Origin: Purpureocillium takamizusanense
Taxonomy: Eukaryota; Ascomycota; Sordariomycetes; Hypocreales; Ophiocordycipitaceae
Length of the DNA: 64,000 bases
Direction: 5' to 3'
Assembly: GCF_022605165.1 (NCBI RefSeq)
Contig: NC_063069.1
Span: 1,984,001-2,048,000 of the forward strand
Shown here: in pieces, positions 46,203 through 58,250 of the stretch
How the letters are laid out: every line of letters starts with the position of its first letter
Position numbering within the stretch: the stretch's first letter is position 1
Position numbers and translations under genes: made by a program
Notes under the pieces: model-generated
Database searches by the model: none
What the model was told of the DNA's origin: nothing
What the model saw: the letters and a program-made list of their open reading frames with translations, nothing else

Positions 46203-49200
46203 ATGGAGTACGACCAGCTGCCTCCGCTGGACCTGGACGCGATCGGCATGGACGACTACTACAGCGGTGTCGACGCCCCGAGCCCGCTCCACATCGCCCC
46301 CAACCCCAACTCAGCCCTCGCCAAACTCCAGCGCTCCAGCGGCAGCGGCAGCGGCATAAGCTCCGCGGGCAGCAGGGCTGACAGTATAGACAGCTGGCGT
46401 AGGAGTGTCCAGCTGCTGGGTGTCGCTGCTGCTGCTGCTGACCAGCGCCACCAACCGTCGGTGCAAGTATTGCAACCACAGCCGTATTCCCAGCCGCACC
46501 CTCGCAGGCCGAGTCAGGAATCCGACTTGTTTGCCGACCTCAGCACCCACCACAAGGAACTCGACGAGTACCTCCGCCGCCGCACACACGTCTCGCGCCG
46601 GAGCATCGCCAGCGCGAGAACGACCACATCGTGCCTCTCACGATATCCCTCTACTGTCCTACCCGCCGCCCCGCCTCTGCCCTTTTCTGCACGACAGCTT
46701 CGCAGCGACGACACCGACGCCGGCGCCAGCACTAGCAGCCACGACGTCGACGACGACGACGACCAAGACGGAGGCGAAGGCGAGCGGAGGCAAGACGACA
46801 GCGCTGCCCCAGTCAACCGCGAGAAGCTGCCCTGGACTGACTGGGATCCATACGCCCCGGGCAGCACGCCCTCGTCGACGCCGGAGCTTGCCAGTTCGGG
46901 TACGTCGAGCCCGCCCGGCGACGAGGTCAAGCTCTCGCCCTCGAGCGACAAGTTCGACGAGGACGGCGACGGCGACGAGGACGGCAACAACGAGGCTCGC
47001 GGTGACGAGTACATGTTCGCCGCCATCGACCTGGGCGCAGCCATGTTTCTCGAAAATGGTGGCAACGCCAACGTAAATACCACAATGACCACCACTACCA
47101 CCAACAACGACACCACAAACCCCGGTTCCCTTTCCAGGAGGTTGCCCAGCACCATCACGCCGCCCGACGACTCCAGCCGCGGTCATCTGCAGAACCTGCT
47201 GCAGTCGACGTCAAGGGTCGAGCGGGTGTGTCTGGTTGCACCGCGTGCAGGGCCGTTCGAGGGGCAATTCGTCGCCCTGCTCACAGATGCCACCTCCCTC
47301 CTGCGGCCCGGCCAGCCGGCCGACAGCAGCGATGCCAGCCAAGAAACCCTGTTAATACCTCCCTCCGAGCAGGAGGCGGCCCGCAGGCTTGTCCATGAGC
47401 TCCGCACCGCCGTGCTCGAGTGGGGAGGCGATGCACCCCGGCCCGACGTCTTCATCGTCCTCCGGCATATGGCCCTCAACGCCGACGGTGAGCCTGACGC
47501 CCGACGCCTGCAGACCTGGGTACAGAACATCCCCGAGGAAGTTGAAGAGCAGATCATGGGCATGCAGGTTTTCCGCACGGCGAGGCGCGGCCTGCGACGC
47601 CAACTCCAGGAGCAGGAGCAGCATCAAATTCAGCATGAGCAGGGCATGTCGAGACAGGCGATTCCCTTGAGACCAACCGTACCGAAATCACCGTTCAGAC
47701 CCGACTTTGCGACAGTGGCAGCTCCATCTGGGGAGCTTCCAGACCTGGCCAGCCCCGTGGAGGGTTCTACGTCGATGCACTTTGAACCCGACTTCTTCCC
47801 CCTTTCCGTAATGCAGCAGCTCTTTTTCCGCACCACCATGAATCGCAGCATCGAGTTTGCCGCCGTCGCAGGCTCGGGATTTCGCTTCAGCCAGAGCATC
47901 CTACTCCAAGTCACCGGTGGCGCCGAGGTTGCCGACATCGAGGCCGCCATTGACGTACTTACTTCGCGGCACGCGATGCTGCGAGCGCGATTTCGCATGA
48001 CAGGAGACGGCTGGGCGCAGGTCATTGCGCCGGCATCGACGAGCGCCTACCGCTTCGAGCACAAGTACATCGACTATGATACCAGCTTGGGCCAGGGCAA
48101 GCAACGCGACCTGCTGGATGTCATGGAGCAGGCACAGGCAAGCCTCAACGTCTTTACAGGCCCCGTTTTCGCCGCCGAGCACGTCCGCACCCGCGACAAC
48201 CGTCAGCTGTTGTACCTGGTCGCACACCACCTCGTTGTCGACCTCGCATCCTGGCGCATCCTGCTACATGACCTGGATGAGCTTCTGCGAGAAGGTACAC
48301 TCGCCTCGTCCGCGGCCGAGTCGATGCCCTTTACCTACTGGACCGACTACCAGAGCTACGAGAACAGCCAACGCCTCGTCGAGCCGGCACTGCCCTTCGA
48401 TGTGCGACCCACTGATCTGGAGTTTTGGGGGCTCCAAGGCAGATCCAACTGCTACGGCGATACGCAGCAGATGGTGTTCGTACTGGGTACAGACATCGCA
48501 CAAGCGCTGCAGACGACATGCAACCAGGTGTTCAGAACAGAGTCGGCCGATATCTTCCTTGCTGCGCTGCTCCACTCGTTCCGTCAGACGTTCCCCGAGA
48601 GAGCTGGCATGATGCCAACTGTGTGGAAGCAGGAGCACGGCCGCGACGCGAGCAATCAGAACTTCCACATCGAGCAAACAGTTGGGTGGTTCACCACACT
48701 GTGCCCTCTTAGCGTCGGCTCCGACTCCGTGTCAGACGTCATTGAGCTGATCAAGCAGCTCAAGGACACGCGAAGGGCTATCCCTAGAAGCGGCACTCCT
48801 TTCTTCACCTCCAAATTTTCAAACGAGTCTTCTGCCACTTCCACATCGTCGCAAACCAACTTGCCAGTAGAAATCATGTTCAACTGTGTGGAGGCTCTTC
48901 ACGACCTCGGACGACATAACAACGGCGTGCTCGAGCCAGTCTGCCCTCCCGATCGTGAGGTCAGCTCTCTGGCCAGTGACGTTGGCTCTGCGGTTGGTCG
49001 CATCGCCCTCTTTGAGATCTCCATCGTCATTGACGATCATGACTGCGGCGCTCGCGTCGAGTTCCTTTTCAACGGCTCGTCCACGCATGCAGACCGCATT
49101 GCGGCGTGGGTGCGCGGCTTCGAGCGTTCGACGCTCGAGGCGGTTGCTAGGCTGGCGGACATGGAGCCCCAGCTCACCCTTGCCGACGCGCCCTTCCTCG

Positions 49201-52200
49201 AAGCCTCGTACGATGGCATGTCTAAGCTGGCATTGAGCAGGCTAGCAGCCGTCGGACTCGACGGTGTCAAAAACATCGAGACGATCCGCCCCGTAGATGC
49301 GGTACAACAGGAGATAATTGTCGCGCAGGGCCAGCATGCCGGTTCGTTCCACGTGAGCAGCACGTATGAGCTTGCCCTGCCAGGCGATGCCCACGGAGCC
49401 GTCGACCAGGGCCGGTTGTGCCAGGCATGGGAGGCGCTGGTGGGCATGCACGGTGCGCTGAGGAGCATTTTCATCGACAGCGTCTCCGACAAGGGCCTCT
49501 ACGACCAAGTCGTGCTCCGCAAAGTCTCTCCCGCGATGCTTTTTCTGGACTCATCGGATCCGATCAAGACGTTGGCTGATGTGCCCGGCATGAAGGCACC
49601 GCTATCGCAGCCGAGACACAGACTGACTGTCTGCAAATCTGAGGGTAAGACATATCTGCGCTTCGACGCCAGTCAGGCCATCTGCGATGTAAGTTGCCCT
49701 TTGCCTTGTCTTGATTGTGGGAAGAGAAACAAGGTAAAGCTGACCAGCTGCAGCCGTCGAGCGTTCATAACCTCATGTCCCAGTTGCAGCAGCTTTACGC
49801 TGGCCAGGAGATCTACCCCGATGATCCTCCCTCCCCGCGCCGTGCCTCAACTCAGGACGATAGCAACCTCTCCAAGTGGAAACAGAATCTCGAGGGTGCG
49901 GTCCCTTGCCTATTTCCACGTCTTGCCCTCCAGCGCAGTGGCCGTCTGGAAACACGCGGGTTCAGTCTCAACGTCAGCGTCAAGCACATGTCGCAGTTCT
50001 GCACAAAGTACGCGGTCGAGCCCGCAGTTGTGGTGCAACTCGCGTGGGCGCTCGTCCTGCGCACCTTTATTGGTGACGACAACGTCATTTTCGGGCATCA
50101 AATCAGCCGGCGGCGTCAGCCCATGTTACCGGACTTGGCGCAGGCAGTGGGCAGCTTGACATCGTTGCTGCCCTGTAAACTCCACTGCCGCGGCGAGCAA
50201 AACCTGCTTGACTTGCTTCTGCGGCTACAGGAAAACCTCAACAGCGCCATGAAGGGAGAGCTGCCAAGCATGATGGAGCTCGAGCACGCTCTCGACATCT
50301 GCGGCGAGCCTCTTTTCAACACCTCCGTTTCTTACGCAGACACGACGGAACTCTTTGCTGGTGACGGCATCTCGTGGCAGCCGACCGTGCTTACGTCGTC
50401 TCAGGATGCCAGTTGTGAAGTCTCCCTCGCGGTGACGCTTGTCAAAGGCGAGCATTTCAACGTCGACATCACCTACCTCCACCTCGCGCACGATCAAGCA
50501 CACAACGTGGTAAATTCGTTTGAGCGGGCTCTCCAGTATCTCCTATGCTTTCCCACCATGGCCGTCCAGCAAGTCGACCTATTCACGGATCGCGACTACG
50601 ATCAAGTCGTTGCCCCGGACTGGGATCCAGCGCGGATGGATGTCAAGGTCTCGGCTTGCATCAACGAACTCATCATGCACCAAGCACGGGATCGCCCTTA
50701 CGCTACAGCCGTATCGTCATGGGACGGCGATCTTTCGTACCAGCAGGTGGAGGCTTTTGCGACGAAGCTCTCCACCTACCTCGTGAACCTCGGCGTCGGT
50801 CCGGGAGCGCTCGTTCCCGTGGTGCTTGAAAAATGCCGCTGGGCTCCCATCATCATGCTCGCCGTCCTGCAAGCCGGCGCTTGCTTTGTCAGCCTGGACA
50901 TTCAGGAACCGCAAATAGTCGAGGCCACTATCCGCCAGCTCGAGCCCCCGCTCGTTCTCGTCACTGAGTCGGGATGGAAGTATGTGAACCCCATCGTTCG
51001 CAGCTGCATCCTCGTCAACCAACCCCTCATGAACGCGCTTCCGCCTCAAGTGATGCTCAAGGTTGAGAAGCCGCTGCCCGCGCAGGCCGCCGTCGCCTTC
51101 CTCTCGCCCGGCCAGAACGGCCCTCGCGGCATGTTCTTCACCCACCAGAGCCTTTGCTCCATCCTCTCAGTCCAGGGGCCAGCCCTGAAGCTGAGCGACC
51201 GGAGCAGAGTGCTGCAGCTGTCGGCGTTCAATGTTGATATCGCTCTTGTGGAGGTACTTGGGACGCTGTTGCATGGTGGATGCGTATGCATTCCATCCAC
51301 CTTGGAGCGGACAAATGATCTCGAGGGCGTCATCGCGCGCATGGACGTCACTTGGACATACATGACCTCAGTGCTGGCTCGCAAGATCGATCCCTCCATG
51401 GTGCCCAACCTCAAGACCATCTGCTTTCGCACCAGGAGCCTCGACGAGGACACTTATACCCCATGGCTACCCAACCGCGATGTTCTCCTTGCGTATGGTG
51501 CGCCCGATGTGTGCCCTATGGCCATTTCCGTCCACAAGATCACGGGCCCCAGGGAGACGAGCGTCATCGCACCGCCGCTCATGGGCCGCTTCCTGATCCT
51601 CAACCCGGAGGATCCTAAGAAACTCGTCCCCACTGGCGCCGTCGGCGAGCTGGCCATCGACAGTCCTCTCGTGACTCCTCATCGCTTCATCCTTGGCCAA
51701 CCTCTCGTTGACCCAGCCTGCCTCAATGACCCGTCGCGGAAGGGCAAGTGGCGATACCTCCGAACGGGCCACCGTGCGCGGTACCTGGACAGGGGACACG
51801 TGCGCTTCCTCTCGAGCATGAGAGACGATGCCTTGGTGAATGGGTCTCCGGCATTCTTGTCAGACATTGAGCGGCGAATACGGGGTTGTTTGGCCCGCGG
51901 AGTGGATGTGGCCGTCGAGAGCATTACTACCAGCGACTCAATGAACTTGCTAGCCGCTTTCCTCGACTTTGGCGAGGACCCGAATCGTGGCGCGTACGAC
52001 CTCAATTGCCTCGGCCCTGACATGAAGTTCCGACTTTTCTCTGCCCGACGAGCCGTCGAAGAAGCGCTTGCCAAGCCCGATCAGGATGGGAAGAAGCTTC
52101 CTTGGCAGAGTATCCCGCGCGTTTTCGTGCCTGTCAGGGGCTTCCCACTATCTGCGTCGCTCAAGGTCAACCGTCGCCGGCTGCAGAAACTCATCTCCTC

Positions 52201-54880
52201 CCGGTCGTATTCTCAGCTTGCGGGTCTGGCAGACGGACAGTACGCCGGTGGCCAGCAGCCTGGACAGCAGTCACCCGATGTCCTTGACCACAAGCCTCTC
52301 CCCCTCACACACTCCGAGGAAGCGATGCGTTCGGTCTGGGCTTCGGTGTTGGGTGCGTCGACGGCCGAGATCAGGCCGTCGGACAACTTCTTTGATGCTG
52401 GTGGTGACACGCTTCTGGCCACTAAGCTAATCATTGCGTGCCGCAAAAGCGGCTTCGACGTATCCATCCAGGACATCCTTAAGGGCGCTACCTTGACGGA
52501 GATTTGTCGGTTCATTTCGGCAGCCGAAGAGGTTAAAACCAAGGCACGAGGCAAGAAGCATGCCAAGAAGACGTCCATCTCAAAGAGGAACTTGGGTCCT
52601 CACCACGGCCTTGTCAAGCTCGTCCTGGCGCCTCAGATCGAGGTTAACTGGCACGACGTCCTTGATGCCACGGAAGCCTCCTCGCAGCAGGTATACTACC
52701 TGGAGCCTAGTTTGTACAAGCCTCGCGGCGACATCAATTGCCTCCTACTCGACTTCAATGGGTCTGTCCGACCTCAGAGGCTGGAAAGCGCTTGTGAGGC
52801 GCTCACGGAACTCCACCCCATTCTGCGCACCGGCTTTGCCATTCACGAGTGGCGTGTCTTCCAGGTCGTTATCGAGTCCTTCAAGGCCGAATTTGAGCAC
52901 AAAACATCCCATGCCCGCAGCCTCGTCCAGGAGACGGAGCAGGTCATTCGCGACAGCCAGTCCCTCGACCTCCAGCTAGGCAAGCCGGTCACCAAATTCA
53001 CCTTTATCGATGCTGGCCAGCAGGGCTGCAAGCTTGTCATTCGGTACAGCACTGCGCAAGTCGCCGAAGCGGCCGTGCCGCAGCTCGTTCAAGACCTCAT
53101 CAAGCTGTACGCGGACCCGGCCACGACCCCTCGCCGACCCAGCTTCCTTGAGTACTCACGAGCTGTCTCGGGTGCTCGCTTCGAAGACAGCGTGCGGCAT
53201 TGGCGCAAGCGGCTTGAGGGCTCACAGATCACGCAAATCGTGCCTCACTCGCGCCCCTGCGCTCCCGTCCGGGACTGTACGACCTTGCGCGAGACGGTGG
53301 ATATTTCACCCCTAAGCGACTTTGGCATCGGCTTCGATACTGTGCTCAAGACCGCCTGGTCTATGGTCCTGGCGACGCTGACGGGCCAGACGGACGTCGT
53401 CTTTGCCGAGCTTGTTGAAGGCCGTCGCATGAAGCTCGAAACCAACATCGATGTCTCGCACATTGTAGGACCGATGGAGAACACTGTCCCCGTGCGCATC
53501 AGATTCCCAATCACTCACACCTCACCGCTGCAGACTATGCAGCATGTCCAGCGCGAATGCATCGCCTCCCTACCATATGAAGCCTTGGGTGCACAGGCAA
53601 TCGTCAAGGAGTGCACCGAGTGGCCCAACTGGAGCCAGTTCAGCACCATCGTGCGACATCGATCACAAGTGCCTGTTGATGGTTACACGACGCTCAACAT
53701 TGAGAACACCACTTTCACATACAACATCATGGAAGGCGAGGCCCGCAACGTGCCTGATCTGTTTGCGGCGTCGACCATGATTGGGCCAGGGAAGGTTTCG
53801 CTCGCGCTGACCTTTTCCCCTGGCCGCGTGCCCGTCGACTACGCTACCGCAGCTATGGAGCTGCTAATCGGCGCGGTGAAGAGCCTCGCGTGCTATGACA
53901 CAGTCAGCCAGCCGATCCTGCCACCTGCCTGCGACTATCAAGGCTCCGTCCCGCGGGTCTTGCTTGAGAAGCAGGACGACGGCGCCTCGGCCCTGACGGG
54001 TCCCAGCATGCTCGATGCCAACAGCTGGCTCCCAGCAGAACACCGTAATCTTATTCAGGGCTACCTCACCTCAACATGGAATGAAATTCTCAACCCCGGG
54101 AGTGTTGGCCAATCCGAAGAATCCATTCAGCTTTCACGATTCTACGATATCTCGGGCTCCCTCATGCCAGCCTTCCTGTATGCGGACCGTCTCAATCGCG
54201 GTCTGCAACGCCTCGAAGTCCAGGGCATGGAAATGGTACACATCACGCCTGAAGATATGATCAACAACCCGACGTTAAATTCACAGATGGACCTCGTGGT
54301 TCGCAAGATGCGTGATCTAGGTATCACCACGAAGCTCGCCAAGCTAGTACGGCGCCAGACAACCAGCGGTCTCGCCGCCGCGCTCCTCGGAGGCGCCGGT
54401 AACAGCAATGTCACTGCCAACAACAACACCACCAACACCAGCAGCAGTGGTAGTCAGGGTTTGATTGGGAAGATGACTGGCTCGTCCACGTCGGGATTCC
54501 GCAAGCACGCAGCCCAGCACCGTCGCGAAGTTAGCACGGGCAGTATGCGCGACTTCGGCGCCCGCGTCGGCGGCCTCATGCGCCATCGCGTGATTCGCGG
54601 GACCGACAAGTCGTCGCCCGGCCGGAGCGAGTCGCCTTTCCCCAGGGACATGGCAGTGAGCCCTCCCGGAGCGGGCGCTATCGGCATGATTCCCGAGGCG
54701 GTAGGCGACGTCAGCCCACTAAGCGCCTCAGCGCCGCAAGAAGGGTGGCGCGGTGACGCAGACCTGGCGCGTAGAAGGAAGCATGGGAGCGGAAGCGCAA
54801 GCCCCGTTTCGCCAGTCCGGACGTCCCTGGATGGGAAGACTGCGGCAGGCCCAGGGCCACGGAGTTTCTTTGAACTTTGA
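46203..54880 (+). CDS. Large NRPS-family protein (E-C-A-T-C-T), probably a degenerate synthetase, 2 exons
   Basis: Exons 46203-49688 and 49754-54880 encode 2870 aa; the 65-nt intron has GTAAGT and an AGCTGACC branch site. Order: low-complexity N-terminus (1-335); a block like the end of an adenylation domain (340-445, LNADGEPDARRL); epimerization-type domain (~530-995) with HHLVVDLASW intact (His675, His676, Asp680) and VGWFTTLCP; condensation (~1026-1431) with SQAICD for HHxxxD; adenylation (~1457-1974) with A3 reading SPGQNGPRG and A7 reading RTGHRARY (His1835 for the ribose-binding Asp), while the A10 Lys1966 remains; carrier (~2017-2091) reading GGDTLLA with Thr2048 for the pantetheinylated Ser; condensation (~2138-2571) reading STAQVAE; then a carrier-like region reading ISGSLMPA (~2630). 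No thioesterase or reductase. Peptide synthesis by the standard mechanism looks impossible, yet the frame is intact. No neighbouring biosynthetic genes. The start ggccATGg at 46203 is chosen by context and the TATAAG. Confidence 0.9.
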
Positions 54881-55447
54881 TCGACTCTTCACCTGTCAAT
54901 TGTGATTTTATGTTGCTATTTAGCGGGCGTCAAAGGGGAGGCCCTAGGGACTTGAGGCCGGTTTTTTGCATACTGCTCGGGCGTCTATTCATGTCTTGGA
55001 TCAGCCGGCCAAAAAGGGGTTATTTGATTCCTTTTTTTTTCTTCCTGTTCACTTCATTGCGCGGCGTATGGCGGAAAGGGCTGAACGCAAGTACGAAGTA
55101 TGTATATGGTATTCCAACGAGAATGACGACAGTGATGAGGGTTCCTTTCGCAAACGTGATTGCTGGCGCAGTAGTGAGAGAAGGGCCTCGCAACGGGCAG
55201 ACAGACAGAAGAGCAGTCGGCTAGTCGATAGTCGATGGGCGAGGAATGTCACGACGGGTGACGGTAATGTCCTTATTCTCTAATATTTCACGATTTGATG
55301 GACATGTAAAGAGCAAGCAAGCGCGTGTAACTCCGCGAACCCAACCCCCTCTCGCCGTACTCTTGTGCGACAGGACATGCATATACATTGCCGTGATGGC
55401 GGACAACATCGCGCCCCTCCTTGGTTTCTTCCTTGTTTTCTTTCGAC
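54881..55447. other. Convergent 3' spacer, NRPS-family gene and RTT106
   Basis: This 567-bp stretch lies between two convergent stop codons. It holds a T-rich tract at 55030-55043 and no reading frame of interest. Confidence 0.5.
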
Positions 55448-57136
55448 TCACCCAACCACGTCAAACTCCTCGTCCATGTCCAGGTCATCGGCGCGGCGCG
55501 ACGGAGGGTTTCGGACCGTGGCCCAGCCTTGTCGGACGGGCACGTTCGACACGGCTGCCGGAGGGGCGGCTGCTTTCTCCTTTTTGACGGCTGGCTTCTG
55601 CGGCTTGGACCTGGGGGGCTCTGGCGGTTGCTCTTCTTCTTCCTCCTCTTGCTCTTCATCTTCTCTTGGGTCTTCGTCCGCATCTTCGCCTTCCTGCACG
55701 CCCTCGCCGTTACTTGCCTCGTCTTCGTCTCCCTCGTCGTCTTCATCATCCTCATCGTCGTCATCGTCGTCATCGTCACTGGAGCCAGAACCCCCGCTTT
55801 CGGCGTCGCTGCCTGGATCATAATCCTCTTCATCCTCATCTTCGTCGTCCTGCAGCTCCTGCTCGGCCTCGGCCTGCGCGCGCTGGAGCTCCGTCATGCC
55901 ATCCTCCGCCACGGCGGCGTCGCTGCCACCCTCCTGACCTTCCTTCTTAGGCGCGCGGTTCTCCGCCAGCTGCAGCTTGCCCTTTCGCTGCTCGGCCATA
56001 CTGCGATCCTGCAGGCGGTTGCGCTTGATGTACTCGTCGATGCCGCCATAGTCCTGCTGGTCAAGCATGCCGAATTCGAGCTCCTCGTCCGCGTCGCCGC
56101 CTTCGCTGGAGAAGACCTCGACGACGATGTTGAAGGTGATTTGGAGGATGCTGGTGTAGCTGATGGCGGCGATGCGGTTGAGCGGGATGAAAATGAGCGG
56201 CTTCTTGAAGCCCCACAGGATGCCGTTCTCGAGGAAGAAGAGGAAGCCGTCCTTGGAGCCCCGGAAGCCGGCGACATGCACGGCCCGCTCATTAGGCCGC
56301 TGTGCTTGCCGTATGACGCTGTGGAATTTGTTAGGGTCCGCGGAAACGACCTCGACAGAGCTACCCACGCCCCTAAACCGCTTGCCAAGCGCCCAATGGA
56401 AAAGCGACCGATATGTGTCTGAGACGGCGGCCGCTTGGCCAGCCTCACTGCCGCCAATAGTGCCCTCCTTCGGCGGCGTCGCAGGCACAGTGAAAACTAG
56501 CGGCTCGGCCGCGGGCGGGTTGGTCTTGGATGGTAGGCACGTGTCTTTGGGGAAGAAGACGTAATTGTGCTGGACCTGCGCCTTGTCCGGGACAGGAAGG
56601 TAGAAAGCATATTCTGAGGCTGCGTTAGCATAGGAAGCTTTTGCATCGCAACGATTTCACCAGGTACTCACCAATATCTCTCCATGCGTATGTGATGCTG
56701 GGAATAGGGGCAGTGGTGCCGGGGGCGCGGGCGTAGAGGAAATTGGGTGTCAAGCAGAGTTCAAACTTCTTCCGCTGGGGCGCCGAGACGGAGATTTCCT
56801 TGACTACCAGCAGGACTTCCTCGTCGGCGGCATTTCCCTGGGTGGGTGTAGACACTCCATTCGGCCCGTTGGCCTGGCCGGCGTCTAGCCGCCGTCGCTT
56901 CTGGGCGGGCTCGCCCGCGTCGTGTAGTTGTTCGTAAACGTGGTTCGCGATCTCGTTAAAAAGAGCCACGCGGCTTGGCGAGTCTACGACGGCGAGAGTC
57001 AGCATGAAACTTCTGGTTTCTGACAGACTTGCGAATCAATGTTGCTCGTACCTGCAGCCCGCTTGATGCCGTCGAGGATATCGGGGCGGGCCTGGAATAT
57101 GGCGCCCAGGCGCTGCGAGTCGAGCGCCGCAGCCAT
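55448..57136 (-). CDS. RTT106: Histone chaperone RTT106, 3 exons
   Basis: Exons complement(57052-57136), complement(56672-56983) and complement(55448-56613) encode 520 aa. Rtt106 binds H3-H4 acetylated on H3K56 and deposits it during replication and in heterochromatin. The start [20 protein letters not shown] is the usual dimerization helix region. A first PH-like fold (~85-170; [39 protein letters not shown]) and a second (~205-320; [35 protein letters not shown]) follow. Residues ~370-470 are almost pure Asp/Glu, the expected acidic tail. The introns are 68 and 58 nt and both create their junction codon across the splice (Asp and Glu), restoring [20 protein letters not shown] and RDIEYAFY. 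It shares a 356-bp divergent promoter with VFA1, placing a chromatin factor opposite an ESCRT-linked one. Confidence 0.95.
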
Positions 57137-57492
57137 TGTTGCTCGATTTTCGTGCGTCCCTGCTGAATTGAAGCGTCTCGCCTTGGATCGCAAGCGAGAT
57201 CCGGATGCGCAGGGCTGGATGGATGCCGGGTGATGGGGATTGCTTGCAAAAGCTTAGACGCGACGAGCTCTTCTCTTGACAAGACGTGACGGCATGCTGA
57301 GTCATCCGCACGGGCTCCAATTGAACGTCACTGCTCAATCAACACAAGTGGCTGGCTGTTGAACTCTGGCGCCTATCGATTGAGCACTCTCGCCCAGCGG
57401 ACCCCGCGCCTGTCTCGACGACTACGACGAGGAGAATCAGCTGCAAAGTCCCAGCGGAAACCGACGATCTAAGCACGCAACGGGAGCCCGAA
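57137..57492. promoter_or_regulatory. Divergent RTT106/VFA1 promoter region
   Basis: The two start codons are only 356 bp apart and face away from each other, so the region must serve both genes. I see no clear TATA box. Confidence 0.6.
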
Positions 57493-58250
57493 ATGGCTGC
57501 GGCGTTTCCCAACGTGTATGCCCATCGAAAAGTCGCAGAGGCGTCGGCCAGGGCATGCGACATTTGCTACAAGCCAAGCACATCGGTGCTCATCACGCCT
57601 GATAAAAAGGTATGGACAAAGGCTCAGGCCCTGCCCTTTGCATGATAGCGGCCCGAACGTCTCACCCTCCTCCCGCTAGGACTTCTTCTACGTGTGTCCA
57701 GTACATCTAAAGGACAAAAACTTTGCCCTTCCTAAGATCGACGAGGAGGCCGTCAAGGCTAAGCGGGAGAAAGAATTGGCCGAGGAGACGGAGAAGCTGA
57801 AGAAGGAGTACGAAGAGAGGCAGCGCAAGAAGAAAGACAAGGAGGCGAAGAAGAAAGAAGACAAGGACAAAGACAAAGGTAGCAAAGACGACAAGGACAA
57901 GGACAAGGACAAAGAGAAGACCAAGGACGACAAGAGCACGGACGACGTCGCCGAGGAGGTGAGCAAACCTTAGCGCAACCACCTCTCATTTCCCACTGGG
58001 AGATGCTGATGGCATGTTAGAAAGATTCTGGCCCATCAACGCCGCAAGAAGAGGAGCCACGAGTGTTTGAGCTCAAGAGGTATGATGAACCTCTCACGTG
58101 CCAGGGATCTGCCGCTAACAAAAGTCCAGCGCATTTTACCAACAACGCCTGCTCAAGAAACGGCAGGCTGGGGCAGCAAAGAGAGATCGCGAGCGAGCAT
58201 CCCAGCCAGGATACTTTCCATCAGTTCCGACAGGCTTGCCTGGCAAGTGA
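57493..58250 (+). CDS. VFA1: VFA1, Vps4-associated zinc-finger protein, 4 exons
   Basis: Exons 57493-57609, 57680-57958, 58021-58079 and 58130-58250 encode 191 aa. Yeast Vfa1 binds the MIT domain of the AAA ATPase Vps4 and stimulates it in ESCRT-III disassembly at endosomes. The N-terminal zinc site is visible: Cys22 and Cys25 in CDICYKPS and Cys45/His48 in CPVHL, joined across the first splice. The centre is a Lys/Glu/Asp low-complexity helix (KKKDKEAKKKEDKDKDKG). The C-terminus (FYQQRLLKKRQ, YFPSVPTGLPGK) is the family's Vps4-interacting end. All three introns are short (70, 62 and 50 nt), and the last has GTATGA and GCTAACA. The frame resolved only when all four exons were joined, which strongly supports the model. 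If intron 2 is retained, a stop follows four codons later. Confidence 0.93.

Noticed and set aside
55421..56422. 333-codon plus-strand frame with hydrophobic Leu/Val/Ile runs
   Set aside because: Antisense of the acidic RTT106 tail; GAC/GAG repeats read backwards give Val/Leu/Ile runs that mimic membrane segments.
46203..58250. Secondary-metabolite gene cluster around the NRPS-family gene
   Set aside because: The neighbours are SAPS, RTT106 and VFA1, all housekeeping; no tailoring enzyme, transporter or pathway regulator is adjacent.
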